Shown one piece after another: positions 1 to 7,779 of a stretch of 64,000 nt of DNA. The DNA is taken from the NCBI RefSeq assembly GCF_000426245.1, contig NZ_AUEZ01000021.1, positions 1-64,000 of the forward strand. The letters are read 5' to 3'. Under the pieces are notes generated by a model, which was given only the letters and a program-made list of their open reading frames with translations, had not been told where the DNA came from and ran no database searches. The translations under genes and the position numbers were made by a program. The DNA comes from Bradyrhizobium sp. Ai1a-2 (GTDB lineage: Bacteria > Pseudomonadota > Alphaproteobacteria > Rhizobiales > Xanthobacteraceae). The first letter of the stretch is position 1. Each line of letters starts with the position of its first letter.

Positions 1-137
1 CCGAACCGCTGTTCCAGGACCGACCAGTCGATCGTCCGCGAAAGCTTCACCAGTGCATGATCCATGTCGAGGATCGCGTCCAGCCGGGAGCGCAGAAGAT
101 CGGCCTGTCCGCTGTCGCGTCGTTCCTTTGGCTTCAT
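1..137 (-). CDS. IS5-family transposase, N-terminal part (cut by window edge)
   Basis: Reading the minus strand from the ATG at 137 gives an open frame beginning MKPKERRDSGQADLLRSR and continuing through LDMDHALVKLSRTIDWSVLEQRFG to the window edge without a stop. This matches the familiar N-terminus of IS5-group transposases of rhizobia and other alphaproteobacteria, where a basic start is followed by the xxIDWxxLEExFG segment of the DUF772 domain. A strong ribosome-binding site (GGAGGGG) lies just upstream of the ATG. The catalytic DDE part lies outside the window, so it cannot be said whether the element is intact. The family call rests on recognising this N-terminal pattern. Confidence 0.72.
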   Translation of the reverse strand, partial: MKPKERRDSGQADLLRSRLDAILDMDHALVKLSRTIDWSVLEQRF

Positions 138-197
138 CGTCCCCTCCGGTCAGACCGAGGGAATCACGACGCGCGATTCGGCGGTATCCTCAAATGC

Positions 198-243
198 AGA
201 TTTGCAAGCTTTTGCGGCGTCAAACCCCGAAAGCTTGCAATCT
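198..243. repeat. Inverted repeat near the transposase, possible IS end or hairpin
   Basis: The left arm (198-212, AGATTTGCAAGCTTT) and right arm (230-243, AAAGCTTGCAATCT) are inverted copies differing by one inserted T, with a 17-base spacer. It lies between the transposase start and the 3' end of the GntR gene. No T-run follows on either strand, so it is a poor intrinsic terminator. It could be a structural part of the IS end or a protein-binding palindrome. The repeat is plain; its role is a guess. Confidence 0.5.
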
Positions 244-363
244 CAAACCCCCTCACGACCGAAAAATCGACTCCACATCAATGGCTTGGGCGATTCTTCA
301 CGGACGACGATTTATCAATCGCTCGAAGCATGCCTTCGGATCTCTGCGCACCACCGCAGCTGA

Positions 364-1212
364 TTATTTCTGTGAGTCTCGTTCAATGTCATGAAAGATC
401 GAGCCAGCAGCCAGCGTATTGACCGTCTCGATCGAAACGTCCATCAGCAAACGGCTGCGCTCAGGTGCGATGTGAATGGTGAGATGTTGTACCGGGCGGC
501 GATGCGCATCGTACAGCAGCCGTGTAATTCTGACCAATGGTGACGCCAACTCTGCGTTGAGCTGCTTGGCGTAAAACGGACTTGCCGCAACCGCGGTAAT
601 CTCCTGCACGACACGTCCGAAGTGGATGCCTTGAGCAATCAGGATTTCGTATAGAGCCCGCTTTTGCAGTTCGCGTCGCGTGACGCCCCGCGCGAACGCT
701 TCCGGAACCCATGCCTCAGTCACCATGACGGGTGTCCGTCCCCGCCGGCGCAGGCGGACCGCATGGACGGCCGGAACGCCGGCAACGAGGTCAAGCTGTC
801 GTGCGATGTCGGCTGGCGGCTCAGCGGTCTCGACACTGAGGACTTCGGCCTCGGTCTCGCTGGCAGACTTACGCAGCGAGTCGAGCAGCCCCAGCGTGGC
901 TGACGGGCGCGCTGGCGGCAACTCGTCGCTAACGAAGGTGCCGCGGCCGTGACGTTTGATCAGAAGGCCACTGCTCTCGAGATCGGCGACCGCGCGGCGG
1001 ACGGTGATGCGAGAGACCCCGAATTCCGCACAGAGTGCTTCTTCGTTCGGAATTGATGTGCCTGGCTGATAGAGCCCCCGCAAAATTTGGTCCCGCATGA
1101 TCACAAACAACTGACGATGCAACGATGTGCCCGGGGTCCGGGCGATTAGATTGTCCGTTTTGTCCTGCCGCATCATCCACGTGCCACTAGAGGGTTCGAA
1201 GTGATGCAACAT
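364..1212 (-). CDS. GntR-family transcriptional regulator with UTRA domain
   Basis: A 282-aa one-component regulator of the HutC/UTRA branch of GntR. The N-terminal winged helix-turn-helix covers about residues 25-100, with recognisable segments GTSIPNEEALCAEFGVSRIT, VRRAVADLESSGLL and the wing RHGRGTFV. The rest (about 120-270) is a UTRA ligand-binding domain of the chorismate-lyase fold, ending in the typical VQHLTIHIAPERSRLLMDV. It is transcribed divergently from the lyase/LeuCD operon starting at 1541, so it most likely senses a substrate or intermediate of that pathway; the ligand is unknown. Two further ATGs at 1176 and 1173 could be the real start, since the first 12 residues are not typical of the family. 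Confidence 0.9.
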   Translation of the reverse strand: MLHHFEPSSGTWMMRQDKTDNLIARTPGTSLHRQLFVIMRDQILRGLYQPGTSIPNEEALCAEFGVSRITVRRAVADLESSGLLIKRHGRGTFVSDELPPARPSATLGLLDSLRKSASETEAEVLSVETAEPPADIARQLDLVAGVPAVHAVRLRRRGRTPVMVTEAWVPEAFARGVTRRELQKRALYEILIAQGIHFGRVVQEITAVAASPFYAKQLNAELASPLVRITRLLYDAHRRPVQHLTIHIAPERSRLLMDVSIETVNTLAAGSIFHDIERDSQK

Positions 1213-1230
1213 AGCGCGATTGCGCTTGCA

Positions 1231-1265
1231 TTTCTAACGTAATAACATTATGACGTCATTATATA
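1231..1265. promoter_or_regulatory. Candidate operator/promoter between gntR and the lyase operon
   Basis: This AT-rich patch in otherwise GC-rich DNA contains the 10-base palindrome ATGACGTCAT (1250-1259), with a related ACGTAAT copy about 15 bases upstream. It lies just upstream of the GntR start and within the 328-base gap (1213-1540) before the divergent operon, the usual place for a GntR-family operator. The remainder of the gap (about 1266-1540) shows no convincing gene; a GGGGGG-type ribosome-binding site precedes the ATG at 1541. Operator function is inferred from position and symmetry only. Confidence 0.45.
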
Positions 1266-1540
1266 AGCCAACTGCAAAATGGCGGCCGGGAAGGAGCGAA
1301 CATGGAAGCGACAGCTATAGGGCTTCGATCTCTAGTGCGGCTGCCGCGCCATCCTTGCCTATTGACCGCTTCGATATTCGCCTTGTGCCGTCGCTACGGC
1401 ACAGCAGCCCCCTCTCTTTCTGCGCGAGCCCGTCCTGTCGCGGGTCGGGCATCATCTCAAGCAGATTATTTCGTCGGCAGTGCGCGCGGGCAGTGCGTAC
1501 GTTCGCGCCGATGGAAGGCGCATGACGATAGGGGGGTTGA

Positions 1541-2398
1541 ATGACCAGTTTGCGGCAGCTTCTGAACACGGAGCAGCTTGTGGTGGCGCCGGGCGTTTAT
1601 GACGGGCTGACTGTGCGGCTTGTCGAACAGGCAGGCTTCCAGGCGGCGTACATGACCGGCGCGGGGACGGCCGCCGCGCACGGCTTTCCGGACTACGGGA
1701 TCGTGACCGCCACCGAGATGGTGGAGACGGCTGGAATCATCGCTTGCGCGACGAAGCTGCCGGTCATCGCCGACGCAGACACCGGTTACGGCAACGAACT
1801 CAACGTCACACGCACGGTGCGTGATTTCGAGATGCGTGGCGTTTCGGCGATCCACATCGAAGACCAGGTTGCGCCCAAGCGCTGCGGACATCTCGATGGC
1901 AAGCAGGTGATCTCGGCAGAAGAGTTTGTCTCCAAGATTGGAGCGGCCGTTCGCGCTCGCCGAAATCCCGACTTCATGATTATCGCCCGCACAGATTCTC
2001 GTGCCGTGGCCGACCTCGACGAGGCAATCAGTCGCGCCAATGCGGCACTCGCCGTCGGCGCTGACATGGCGTTCGTCGAGGCGGTGCGCAGCAAAGAAGA
2101 ACTTGCAGCCGTCACTGCACGGGTGGATGGCCCATGTATTCTGAATGTCGTCCCAGGAGGCAAGACGCCGCCGGTGACCTTCGTGGAGGCGAAGGCCATG
2201 GGCTATCGCTTAGCCATCCTGCCCGGCGCACTCCTGCAGGCGATCGTGCCGGCGATCGATGCCGCCTTGCGGAGGCTCGTGCAGACTGGTCTGCCCGAGC
2301 CATTCGCGCCCACCATCGAAATCGCGCAAGCCTTCCGACGCTTCGGCGCCTCCGAATGGGACGCGCTCCGCTCGAGCTTTGCAGGGAAATCAGTATGA
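1541..2398 (+). CDS. Isocitrate lyase/PEP mutase family C-C lyase (methylisocitrate or dimethylmalate lyase type)
   Basis: A 285-aa TIM-barrel enzyme. It has the Mg-binding DADTGYG motif (about residues 78-84), the IHIEDQ segment and the catalytic lyase loop KRCGH (113-117). That loop separates true C-C lyases (isocitrate, 2-methylisocitrate, 2,3-dimethylmalate lyase) from PEP mutases and oxaloacetate hydrolases, which lack the cysteine. These lyases split a substituted malate into succinate or propionate plus glyoxylate or pyruvate. The gene leads an operon and overlaps the LeuC-like gene by four bases (ATGA). Next to aconitase-family subunits, a 2,3-dimethylmalate lyase or 2-methylisocitrate lyase role is plausible. 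The exact substrate cannot be read from sequence. Confidence 0.85.
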   Translation: MTSLRQLLNTEQLVVAPGVYDGLTVRLVEQAGFQAAYMTGAGTAAAHGFPDYGIVTATEMVETAGIIACATKLPVIADADTGYGNELNVTRTVRDFEMRGVSAIHIEDQVAPKRCGHLDGKQVISAEEFVSKIGAAVRARRNPDFMIIARTDSRAVADLDEAISRANAALAVGADMAFVEAVRSKEELAAVTARVDGPCILNVVPGGKTPPVTFVEAKAMGYRLAILPGALLQAIVPAIDAALRRLVQTGLPEPFAPTIEIAQAFRRFGASEWDALRSSFAGKSV

Positions 2399-3798
2399 CC
2401 CCGCCGCGGACTATCCTCGACAAGATCTGGGAGAGCCATGTCGTAAAGCATCTCGGCGATGGCTGGGCGATTCTGCACATTGATCGCCACGTCCTGCACG
2501 ACCTCTCGGGTCCGCCGGCTCTCCTTGGGTTGATCCAGCGCAAGCTCCACACCCGCAACCCGGAGCTGACCTTCGCGACGCCAGACCACGCCGTTTCGTC
2601 AATGCCTGGCCGCACCGGCCAGACCTTTGCAGGCGGCGCGCGGCTGTGGATGGGGCTTAAGATGCTCACCGCCCAGCAAAAGATCCGCATGTTCGACATC
2701 GGCGAGCAGGGCCAGGGTATCGTCCACGTGATGGCGCCGGAGCTGGGCATTGCGCTGCCCGGCACGACGCTGATCTGCGGCGATAGCCACAGCTGCACCA
2801 ATGGCGGCGTCGGCGCCATGGCGTTCGGCGTGGGCACATCGGAAAGCACGCATGCGCTCGCGACACAGACGCTGCGCCTGCGCAAGCCCAAGAGCATGCG
2901 CGTCAATGTAGAAGGCAAGCTGGCACGAGGCGTCGCCCCCAAAGATTTGGCACTGCACCTGATGCGTGTGCTCGGACCGACGGTCGGTGTGGAGCACTTC
3001 ATCGAATTCGCCGGCTCGGCGATCCGCGATCTTCCGGTCGAGGGGCGGCTGACGTTGTGCAACCTCTCCGTCGAGATGGGCGGGCGCTCAGGCTTGGTTG
3101 CGCCCGACGACAAGACTTTTGCCTGGTTAGAAGGTCGCCGCTTCGCGCCGAAGGGTGCGGACTTCGAGCGCGCAGTCGCCTATTGGCGCACGCTCGTCAC
3201 AGACAAAGACGCCATATTCGATAAGGAAGTCAGTGTCGATGCGGCTGATGTTGCGCCGGTCGTCACATGGGGCACTAGCCCAGACATGGGCATCCCGGTG
3301 GATGGCATGATCCCCGACCCGGAAAAAGCCCCCGAGCGAGAGACACGCCAGGCGATCACCGCCGCACTCCACTATATGGGGCTCGAAGCTGGCAAGCCTC
3401 TCATCGACACAAAAGTCGACTGGGTCTTCATCGGCTCCTGCTCGAATTCGCGTATCACCGACCTACGCGAGGCCGCCAGGATCGTTGAGGGCAAGCATGT
3501 TGCCGAGGGCGTGACCGCCTGGGTCGTCCCGGGTTCCGTCGCCGTCAAGCAGCAGGCTGAAGCCGAAGGGCTTGACCGCATCTTCATCGATGCCGGCTTC
3601 TTTTGGCGGGAGCCGGGTTGTTCCATGTGCGTGGCGGCGAATGGGGAGCAGGTCCCGCCGCTGGCGCGCGCCGTTTCAACCTCCAACCGCAACTTCGTCG
3701 GCCGCCAGGGGCCTCGCGCCCGCACCCATCTCGCCAGCCCCGCGAGCGCGGCCGCAGCAGCGATCGCCGGCAAGATCGTTGATGTGAGGAGCATCTGA
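2395..3798 (+). CDS. LeuC-like large subunit of an aconitase-family hydro-lyase
   Basis: A 467-aa protein of the isopropylmalate isomerase large-subunit family, full length. The [4Fe-4S] ligands are visible: Cys349 in FIGSCSNSRITDLR, and Cys409 and Cys412 in REPGCSMC. The CGDSHSCTNGG and STSNRNFVGRQGPRARTHLASP segments are also typical. The ATG at 2395 overlaps the upstream stop and follows AGGGAAA; an upstream in-frame extension to 2134 lies inside the lyase gene and is rejected. It pairs with the LeuD-like subunit next door. No leuA or leuB lies in this operon, and a C-C lyase does. A dehydratase or isomerase of substituted malates, such as a dimethylmalate dehydratase (DmdAB type), is therefore as likely as leucine synthesis. 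Confidence 0.9.
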   Translation: MTPPRTILDKIWESHVVKHLGDGWAILHIDRHVLHDLSGPPALLGLIQRKLHTRNPELTFATPDHAVSSMPGRTGQTFAGGARLWMGLKMLTAQQKIRMFDIGEQGQGIVHVMAPELGIALPGTTLICGDSHSCTNGGVGAMAFGVGTSESTHALATQTLRLRKPKSMRVNVEGKLARGVAPKDLALHLMRVLGPTVGVEHFIEFAGSAIRDLPVEGRLTLCNLSVEMGGRSGLVAPDDKTFAWLEGRRFAPKGADFERAVAYWRTLVTDKDAIFDKEVSVDAADVAPVVTWGTSPDMGIPVDGMIPDPEKAPERETRQAITAALHYMGLEAGKPLIDTKVDWVFIGSCSNSRITDLREAARIVEGKHVAEGVTAWVVPGSVAVKQQAEAEGLDRIFIDAGFFWREPGCSMCVAANGEQVPPLARAVSTSNRNFVGRQGPRARTHLASPASAAAAAIAGKIVDVRSI

Positions 3799-4433
3799 TG
3801 TTCGAACCGTTTACCGTCGTGCGCGGGCGTGCCTGTCCACTGCCGAATACCAATATCGACACAGACATCATTATCCGAATCGAGCGGCTGATCGGCGGCG
3901 ACTTTGCCAAGCTCGGCCAGTACGCTTTCGAGGCACTCCGCTATCTGCCCAATGGCGCGGAGAATCCCGATTTTCCGCTCAACCAGGCGCGCTGGCGCGG
4001 TGCGCCGATTCTAATCGCCGGAGCAAATTTCGGCTGCGGTTCTTCGCGAGAGGGGGCCGTAAATGCGCTGATGGGCTTGGGCATCCGTTCTGTCATCGCC
4101 TCAAGTTTCGGGGACATCTTCTATTCCAACTGCTTCCAGAACGGTCTGCTTCCCATCCGCCTACCCGAGGAGGAAGTACAGACGCTGATGCAAGAAGCGC
4201 GCGAGGACGAGGGCATATTTGGAGTCTCGCTCATCGACAATGAGATCACCTCCGCGACGGGACGCAAGATTGGCTTGGCTATCGACGAGTTGCGCCGGAC
4301 GGCGATGATCGATGGTCTGGATGACATCGATCTCACCATGCGGCACGAGTCCGAAATTGCCGCATGGCAGGAGGCCGACCGCGTAGCCCGCCCCTGGATC
4401 TGGGCCTTTGCAATGGAAGGAACTGCACTATGA
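3798..4433 (+). CDS. LeuD-like small subunit of the aconitase-family hydro-lyase
   Basis: A 211-aa swivel-domain subunit, the usual length for LeuD. Hallmarks are PNTNIDTDIIIRIERL near the N-terminus and the loop GANFGCGSSREGA in the middle, followed by FGDIFYSNCFQNGLLPI. The ATG shares its first base with the stop of the LeuC-like gene and is preceded by GAGGAG, so the two subunits should be translationally coupled and made in equal amounts. Its stop overlaps the next start (ATGA at 4430). In this family the small subunit contributes the substrate-specificity loop after the IDTD motif, here IERLIGGDFAKLGQYAFE, which differs from that of typical biosynthetic LeuD. The substrate is not known. 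Confidence 0.9.
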   Translation: MFEPFTVVRGRACPLPNTNIDTDIIIRIERLIGGDFAKLGQYAFEALRYLPNGAENPDFPLNQARWRGAPILIAGANFGCGSSREGAVNALMGLGIRSVIASSFGDIFYSNCFQNGLLPIRLPEEEVQTLMQEAREDEGIFGVSLIDNEITSATGRKIGLAIDELRRTAMIDGLDDIDLTMRHESEIAAWQEADRVARPWIWAFAMEGTAL

Positions 4434-5893
4434 GCTTCCATTACGCAGGCCCCGCCCAACCCCCAACTGATCCGAACGGTCCAACTGGCAAGTTGGCCGT
4501 GTGGCTTGCGGGGTTTCAGCTCGAACAGGCACCCTACGACGCCCGTGAACGTGCCAAGGATCTCATTCTCGATGGCTTGGGTTGCGCCATCGTCGGTGCG
4601 CGGTTGCCTTGGTCGCGCATCGCGGTCGAAGCTGTGTCAAGGTTCGAGGGCAGTGGCAATGCGCCTGTTATCGGCTGGGACCTTAGCCTCGCCCCTCCAG
4701 CGGCGGCGCTGTTGAACGGTACGCTGATCCAGGGATTTGAACTTGACGACTTTCACCCTCTGGCGCCGCTGCATAGCGCCTCGCTCGTGCTACCGGCTTT
4801 GCTCGCACTGCTCCCGTCGCTGGGAAGAGTAAGCGGCAAGGAGTTCCTCACGGCCGCCTTGGCCGGCTTCGAGGTCGGGCCGCGCGTTGGCATGGCTCTC
4901 CATGGATCCGAGATGCTGTCACGCGGTTGGCATTCCGGTCCAGTGTTCGGCACGCATGCTGCCGCTGCTGCTGCCGGTACCCTGCTTAAGCTTGACGCCG
5001 CTCGCTTCGAGGATGCGCTCGGGCTCGCCGGTACGCAGTCGGGGGGACTGATGGCGGCGCAGTATGAGGCGATGTGCAAGCGCATGCATCATGGGTTTGC
5101 GTCCCGCGCCGGGCTTACCGCGGCTTTGCTCGCGGCGTCGGGTTACACCGGAATCAAGCGCGTCTTCGAGCGCGACTATGGCGGCTTCCTCTCCGTCTTC
5201 GGCGAAGCTCATAATCCGGACGCCTCCCAAATCGCTCGTGGGCTCGGGAAGAATTGGGAAGTGCTGGTGATCGCGATCAAACCTTATGCAGCAATGGGGG
5301 CGCTGCATGGACCGCTCGACGCAATCTTCGAGATCGCCGCGCGGCGGCCACTGCATGCGGACGAGATCGAGCGAATCGAGGTCGGCATGTCGCACGTCGG
5401 GTACCATCATGGATGGTGGGAGCCGGAACGTCCTTTGACTCCGATCGGCGCGCAAATGCATGTCGGTTACGCGCTGGCAGCGGCGATCGCAGACGGTGCA
5501 GCCATGATCCGTCAATTCGCGCCCGGTCGCATCAACCAGGACGATGTGTGGAAATTGATCCCACGCATCCGCGCCTATCACGAACCGTCCTTCGACCGTG
5601 ACAAGTTCAAACGTGCATCCACCCACTTGACCGTCACCTTCGTGGACGGCTCCCAGGAGCGCGCCGAGGTAGCCATTCCGAAGACCATCATGGCACCGCT
5701 AACGCGCCAAGGAGTCGTCGCCAAGTTCGATACATTGACCGATGGCATCCTGCCACGTGATCGGCGCGATCGCATTGTCGAGACGGTGCTCGCCATTGAA
5801 ACCATGGACGACCTCTCGGAACTCGTGACGGCGCTGGCCGGCGACGTTGGGGACGCATTCGCCCTCTCGAATGGTCCGGCGTTCCCGCAATGA
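4430..5893 (+). CDS. MmgE/PrpD family protein (copy 1)
   Basis: A 487-aa member of the family of 2-methylcitrate dehydratase (PrpD) and cis-aconitate decarboxylase. The all-alpha N-terminal domain has recognisable segments DLILDGLGCAIVGARLPWSR, GFELDDFHPLAPLHSASLVLP and FEVGPRVGMALHG, then the HSGPVFGTHAAAAAAGTLL helix; a smaller alpha/beta lid domain follows from about residue 270. The start at 4430 is fixed by the ATGA overlap and the GGAAGGAAC site. In the methylcitrate cycle PrpD works with an aconitase and a KRCGH lyase, and this operon has all three enzyme types, though no citrate-synthase-like gene. The family also includes isomerases and decarboxylases, so the reaction stays open. Confidence 0.88.
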   Translation: MSFHYAGPAQPPTDPNGPTGKLAVWLAGFQLEQAPYDARERAKDLILDGLGCAIVGARLPWSRIAVEAVSRFEGSGNAPVIGWDLSLAPPAAALLNGTLIQGFELDDFHPLAPLHSASLVLPALLALLPSLGRVSGKEFLTAALAGFEVGPRVGMALHGSEMLSRGWHSGPVFGTHAAAAAAGTLLKLDAARFEDALGLAGTQSGGLMAAQYEAMCKRMHHGFASRAGLTAALLAASGYTGIKRVFERDYGGFLSVFGEAHNPDASQIARGLGKNWEVLVIAIKPYAAMGALHGPLDAIFEIAARRPLHADEIERIEVGMSHVGYHHGWWEPERPLTPIGAQMHVGYALAAAIADGAAMIRQFAPGRINQDDVWKLIPRIRAYHEPSFDRDKFKRASTHLTVTFVDGSQERAEVAIPKTIMAPLTRQGVVAKFDTLTDGILPRDRRDRIVETVLAIETMDDLSELVTALAGDVGDAFALSNGPAFPQ

Positions 5894-6028
5894 CGCGCGG
5901 CTGTCTGCTGATCGGCCAAGATCCCGACGTGGCGGACCATCGTCTACGGGTGACTGACCGAGCCATTCGAGCAGTACCAGCTCGCGAGACCACCAAGCCT
6001 AAAGATACTCAACTCAAAGGAGTCTGAT

Positions 6029-6310
6029 ATGAATATCCACTCGATCGCGGAGAGGATGAACGACAAGGTCGCAAACGCCGGCTTCGATCGCTCCGTGAAA
6101 TTCGATGCTGGAAGTGACGGCGTAATCGTCGTCCATGGTGCGGCCGTCTCGACAACAGACGCACCAACGGACTGCACGATAAAGCTGTCGCTCGACCACC
6201 TCGACCAGCTTGTGTCAGGCGAGCTCAATCCGACCATGGCCTACATGACCGGTAAGCTGACGATCGACGGCGACCTGTCGGTCGCCGTGGCACTCAGTCG
6301 AATTCTGTAG
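6029..6310 (+). CDS. Small SCP2 sterol-carrier-domain protein
   Basis: A 93-aa stand-alone SCP-2 domain. The pattern is FDAGSDGVIVVHG, then DCTIKLSLDHLDQLVSGELNPTMAYMTGKLTIDGDLSVAVALSRIL, where NPTMAYMTGKLTIDGD is the conserved SCP2 core. A good AAAGGAG site lies eight bases before the ATG. SCP2 domains bind lipids or fatty acyl-CoA in a hydrophobic tunnel. Free-standing bacterial copies are common, but their roles are mostly unknown. Its position between the MmgE/PrpD and MFS genes suggests it handles a hydrophobic or CoA-linked form of the operon's substrate. The 135 bases upstream hold no gene. Confidence 0.85.
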   Translation: MNIHSIAERMNDKVANAGFDRSVKFDAGSDGVIVVHGAAVSTTDAPTDCTIKLSLDHLDQLVSGELNPTMAYMTGKLTIDGDLSVAVALSRIL

Positions 6311-6357
6311 ATGGAGGCAAGAAAAAGGGGGCTCACGGGTCGGATCGGAGGGAGATC

Positions 6358-7689
6358 ATGACAGACACGGCAATTGCGACCCGCGAAACGAATGCGGAAT
6401 TTGCCAGGCAGGCGACGGTCGTCTTAGTTTTACTTTATCTCGGCTATCTGCTCAGCTTCGCCGACCGGGTGATCTTCAGCATGGCGCTGAAGCCAATCAA
6501 GGCAAGCCTCGGCTTTACGGATACACAGCTTGGACTTCTATCCGGTCTGGCATTCGCCGCGAGCTACGCGCTGTTCGCGCCGCTCGGTGGCTGGCTAGTC
6601 GACCGAAATTCGCGCAGACGGGTCTTCGCTGGCGCAGTCGTCTTCTGGAGTTCCGCGACCTTCGCAACTGCCCTTGCCAGCAATTTTCTCACGATGGCCT
6701 TAGCGCGGTCGCTGGTCGGCGTTGGCGAATCCGTGCTTCATCCGCTCTCCCTCTCTCTTCTATCGGACACGGTGCCCGCAGAGCGACGCCCAAGAGCCTT
6801 CTCGATCTATCTGAGTTCTGGCGCGGCAGGCTCGCTCCTGGCGCTCGTCATTGGTGCGCTGCTGGTACGCTGGCTGCAAACATCTGGCGAACTCGTGCTG
6901 CCCGGCGTCGGCGCGATCGAACCTTGGCAGGGCCTCTTCTTCGGCGCCGCGCTGCCCGGCTTTATCCTTGCGGCGATCGTATTGTTGATCCTGAAAGAAC
7001 CGGCTCGCGTCGCGGACAATCAGTCTCACGTGAACAAGCTCGGCCAAACCGGGCGCGCTTACTTGCGCCGCAATCCCGTTTTCTGTCTGGCCATCTTCGT
7101 CGGTATCTCAGTTCTCCAGATGGGCTCATATACCTTCTCCACTTGGAGCATCGTCTTTTTCGAGCGCGCTCACCATTGGACAGGCGTGCAGGCGGCTATA
7201 TGGCTTGGCTGCACGAGTGGTGTTGTCACATTGATTGGCTGCTTGGTGGCAGGACGCCTCATCGAAGCCTTGCGTGCCCGGGGGCTTTCCGATGCACCGC
7301 TAATTGTCGGTCTCTCCGGTGGGCTGATGTTCGCGATATTTGGCATCATCGGCCTGCTGTCTTCCTCTCCATGGGTAGCGATCGCGGTATTCCCGTTCGC
7401 CGCCTTCTGGGGTTATGTGCCCTCGATCGCCGGTTTCGTTGCAATGGCCGAAGCGTTTCCTGCAAGCGTGAAGGCGCGCTTGGCAGGACTGCATACGCTT
7501 TGCAACGGCATTGTCTCCAATTCGGTTGGGCCGTTCCTCGTCGGTCTATTCAACGATCACCTGTTCCGCGACGAAGCTGGCGTTCGCTACTCGCTTGTTG
7601 TTACGATCTTCATCGCCTGCAGCATCGGCACCCTCCTGCTATGGCTCGGCCGCGCGCCATATTGGAGATTGCTTAGCGAGCGCCATTGA
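6358..7689 (+). CDS. Major facilitator superfamily transporter
   Basis: A 443-aa protein with about 12 hydrophobic segments. The first helix is VVLVLLYLGYLLSFADRVIFS, and the conserved loop after helix 2 reads GGWLVDRNSRRRVFAG, close to the MFS G-x-x-x-D-R-x-G-R-R motif. The N-terminal YLLSFADRVIFSMALKPIKASLGFTDTQLGLLSG pattern is typical of the spinster/hexuronate-like branch that includes many organic-acid carriers. A strong GGAGGGAG site precedes the ATG. As last gene of the GntR-linked operon it probably imports the carboxylic acid degraded by the upstream enzymes. The final 90 bases before the convergent RND gene show only a weak GC-rich hairpin (7739-7752). Confidence 0.88.
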   Translation: MTDTAIATRETNAEFARQATVVLVLLYLGYLLSFADRVIFSMALKPIKASLGFTDTQLGLLSGLAFAASYALFAPLGGWLVDRNSRRRVFAGAVVFWSSATFATALASNFLTMALARSLVGVGESVLHPLSLSLLSDTVPAERRPRAFSIYLSSGAAGSLLALVIGALLVRWLQTSGELVLPGVGAIEPWQGLFFGAALPGFILAAIVLLILKEPARVADNQSHVNKLGQTGRAYLRRNPVFCLAIFVGISVLQMGSYTFSTWSIVFFERAHHWTGVQAAIWLGCTSGVVTLIGCLVAGRLIEALRARGLSDAPLIVGLSGGLMFAIFGIIGLLSSSPWVAIAVFPFAAFWGYVPSIAGFVAMAEAFPASVKARLAGLHTLCNGIVSNSVGPFLVGLFNDHLFRDEAGVRYSLVVTIFIACSIGTLLLWLGRAPYWRLLSERH

Positions 7690-7779
7690 CGCCGTGCTCC
7701 GCGCGTGAACGCCTGGCTTCCACTCTGGAATCGCTTCGGCGTCGCGTGACGCGTTTCGATGCAGTCTTACCCGCAGCAG

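Noticed and set aside
2134..2394. Upstream extension of the first LeuC-like gene
   Set aside because: It lies inside the lyase gene in another frame; the ATGA overlap and ribosome-binding site at 2395 fix the start.
7739..7752. GCGTC-GCGT-GACGC hairpin between the convergent MFS and RND genes as a terminator
   Set aside because: The stem is only five bases and is followed by a poor T-tract, so it is noted but not called.
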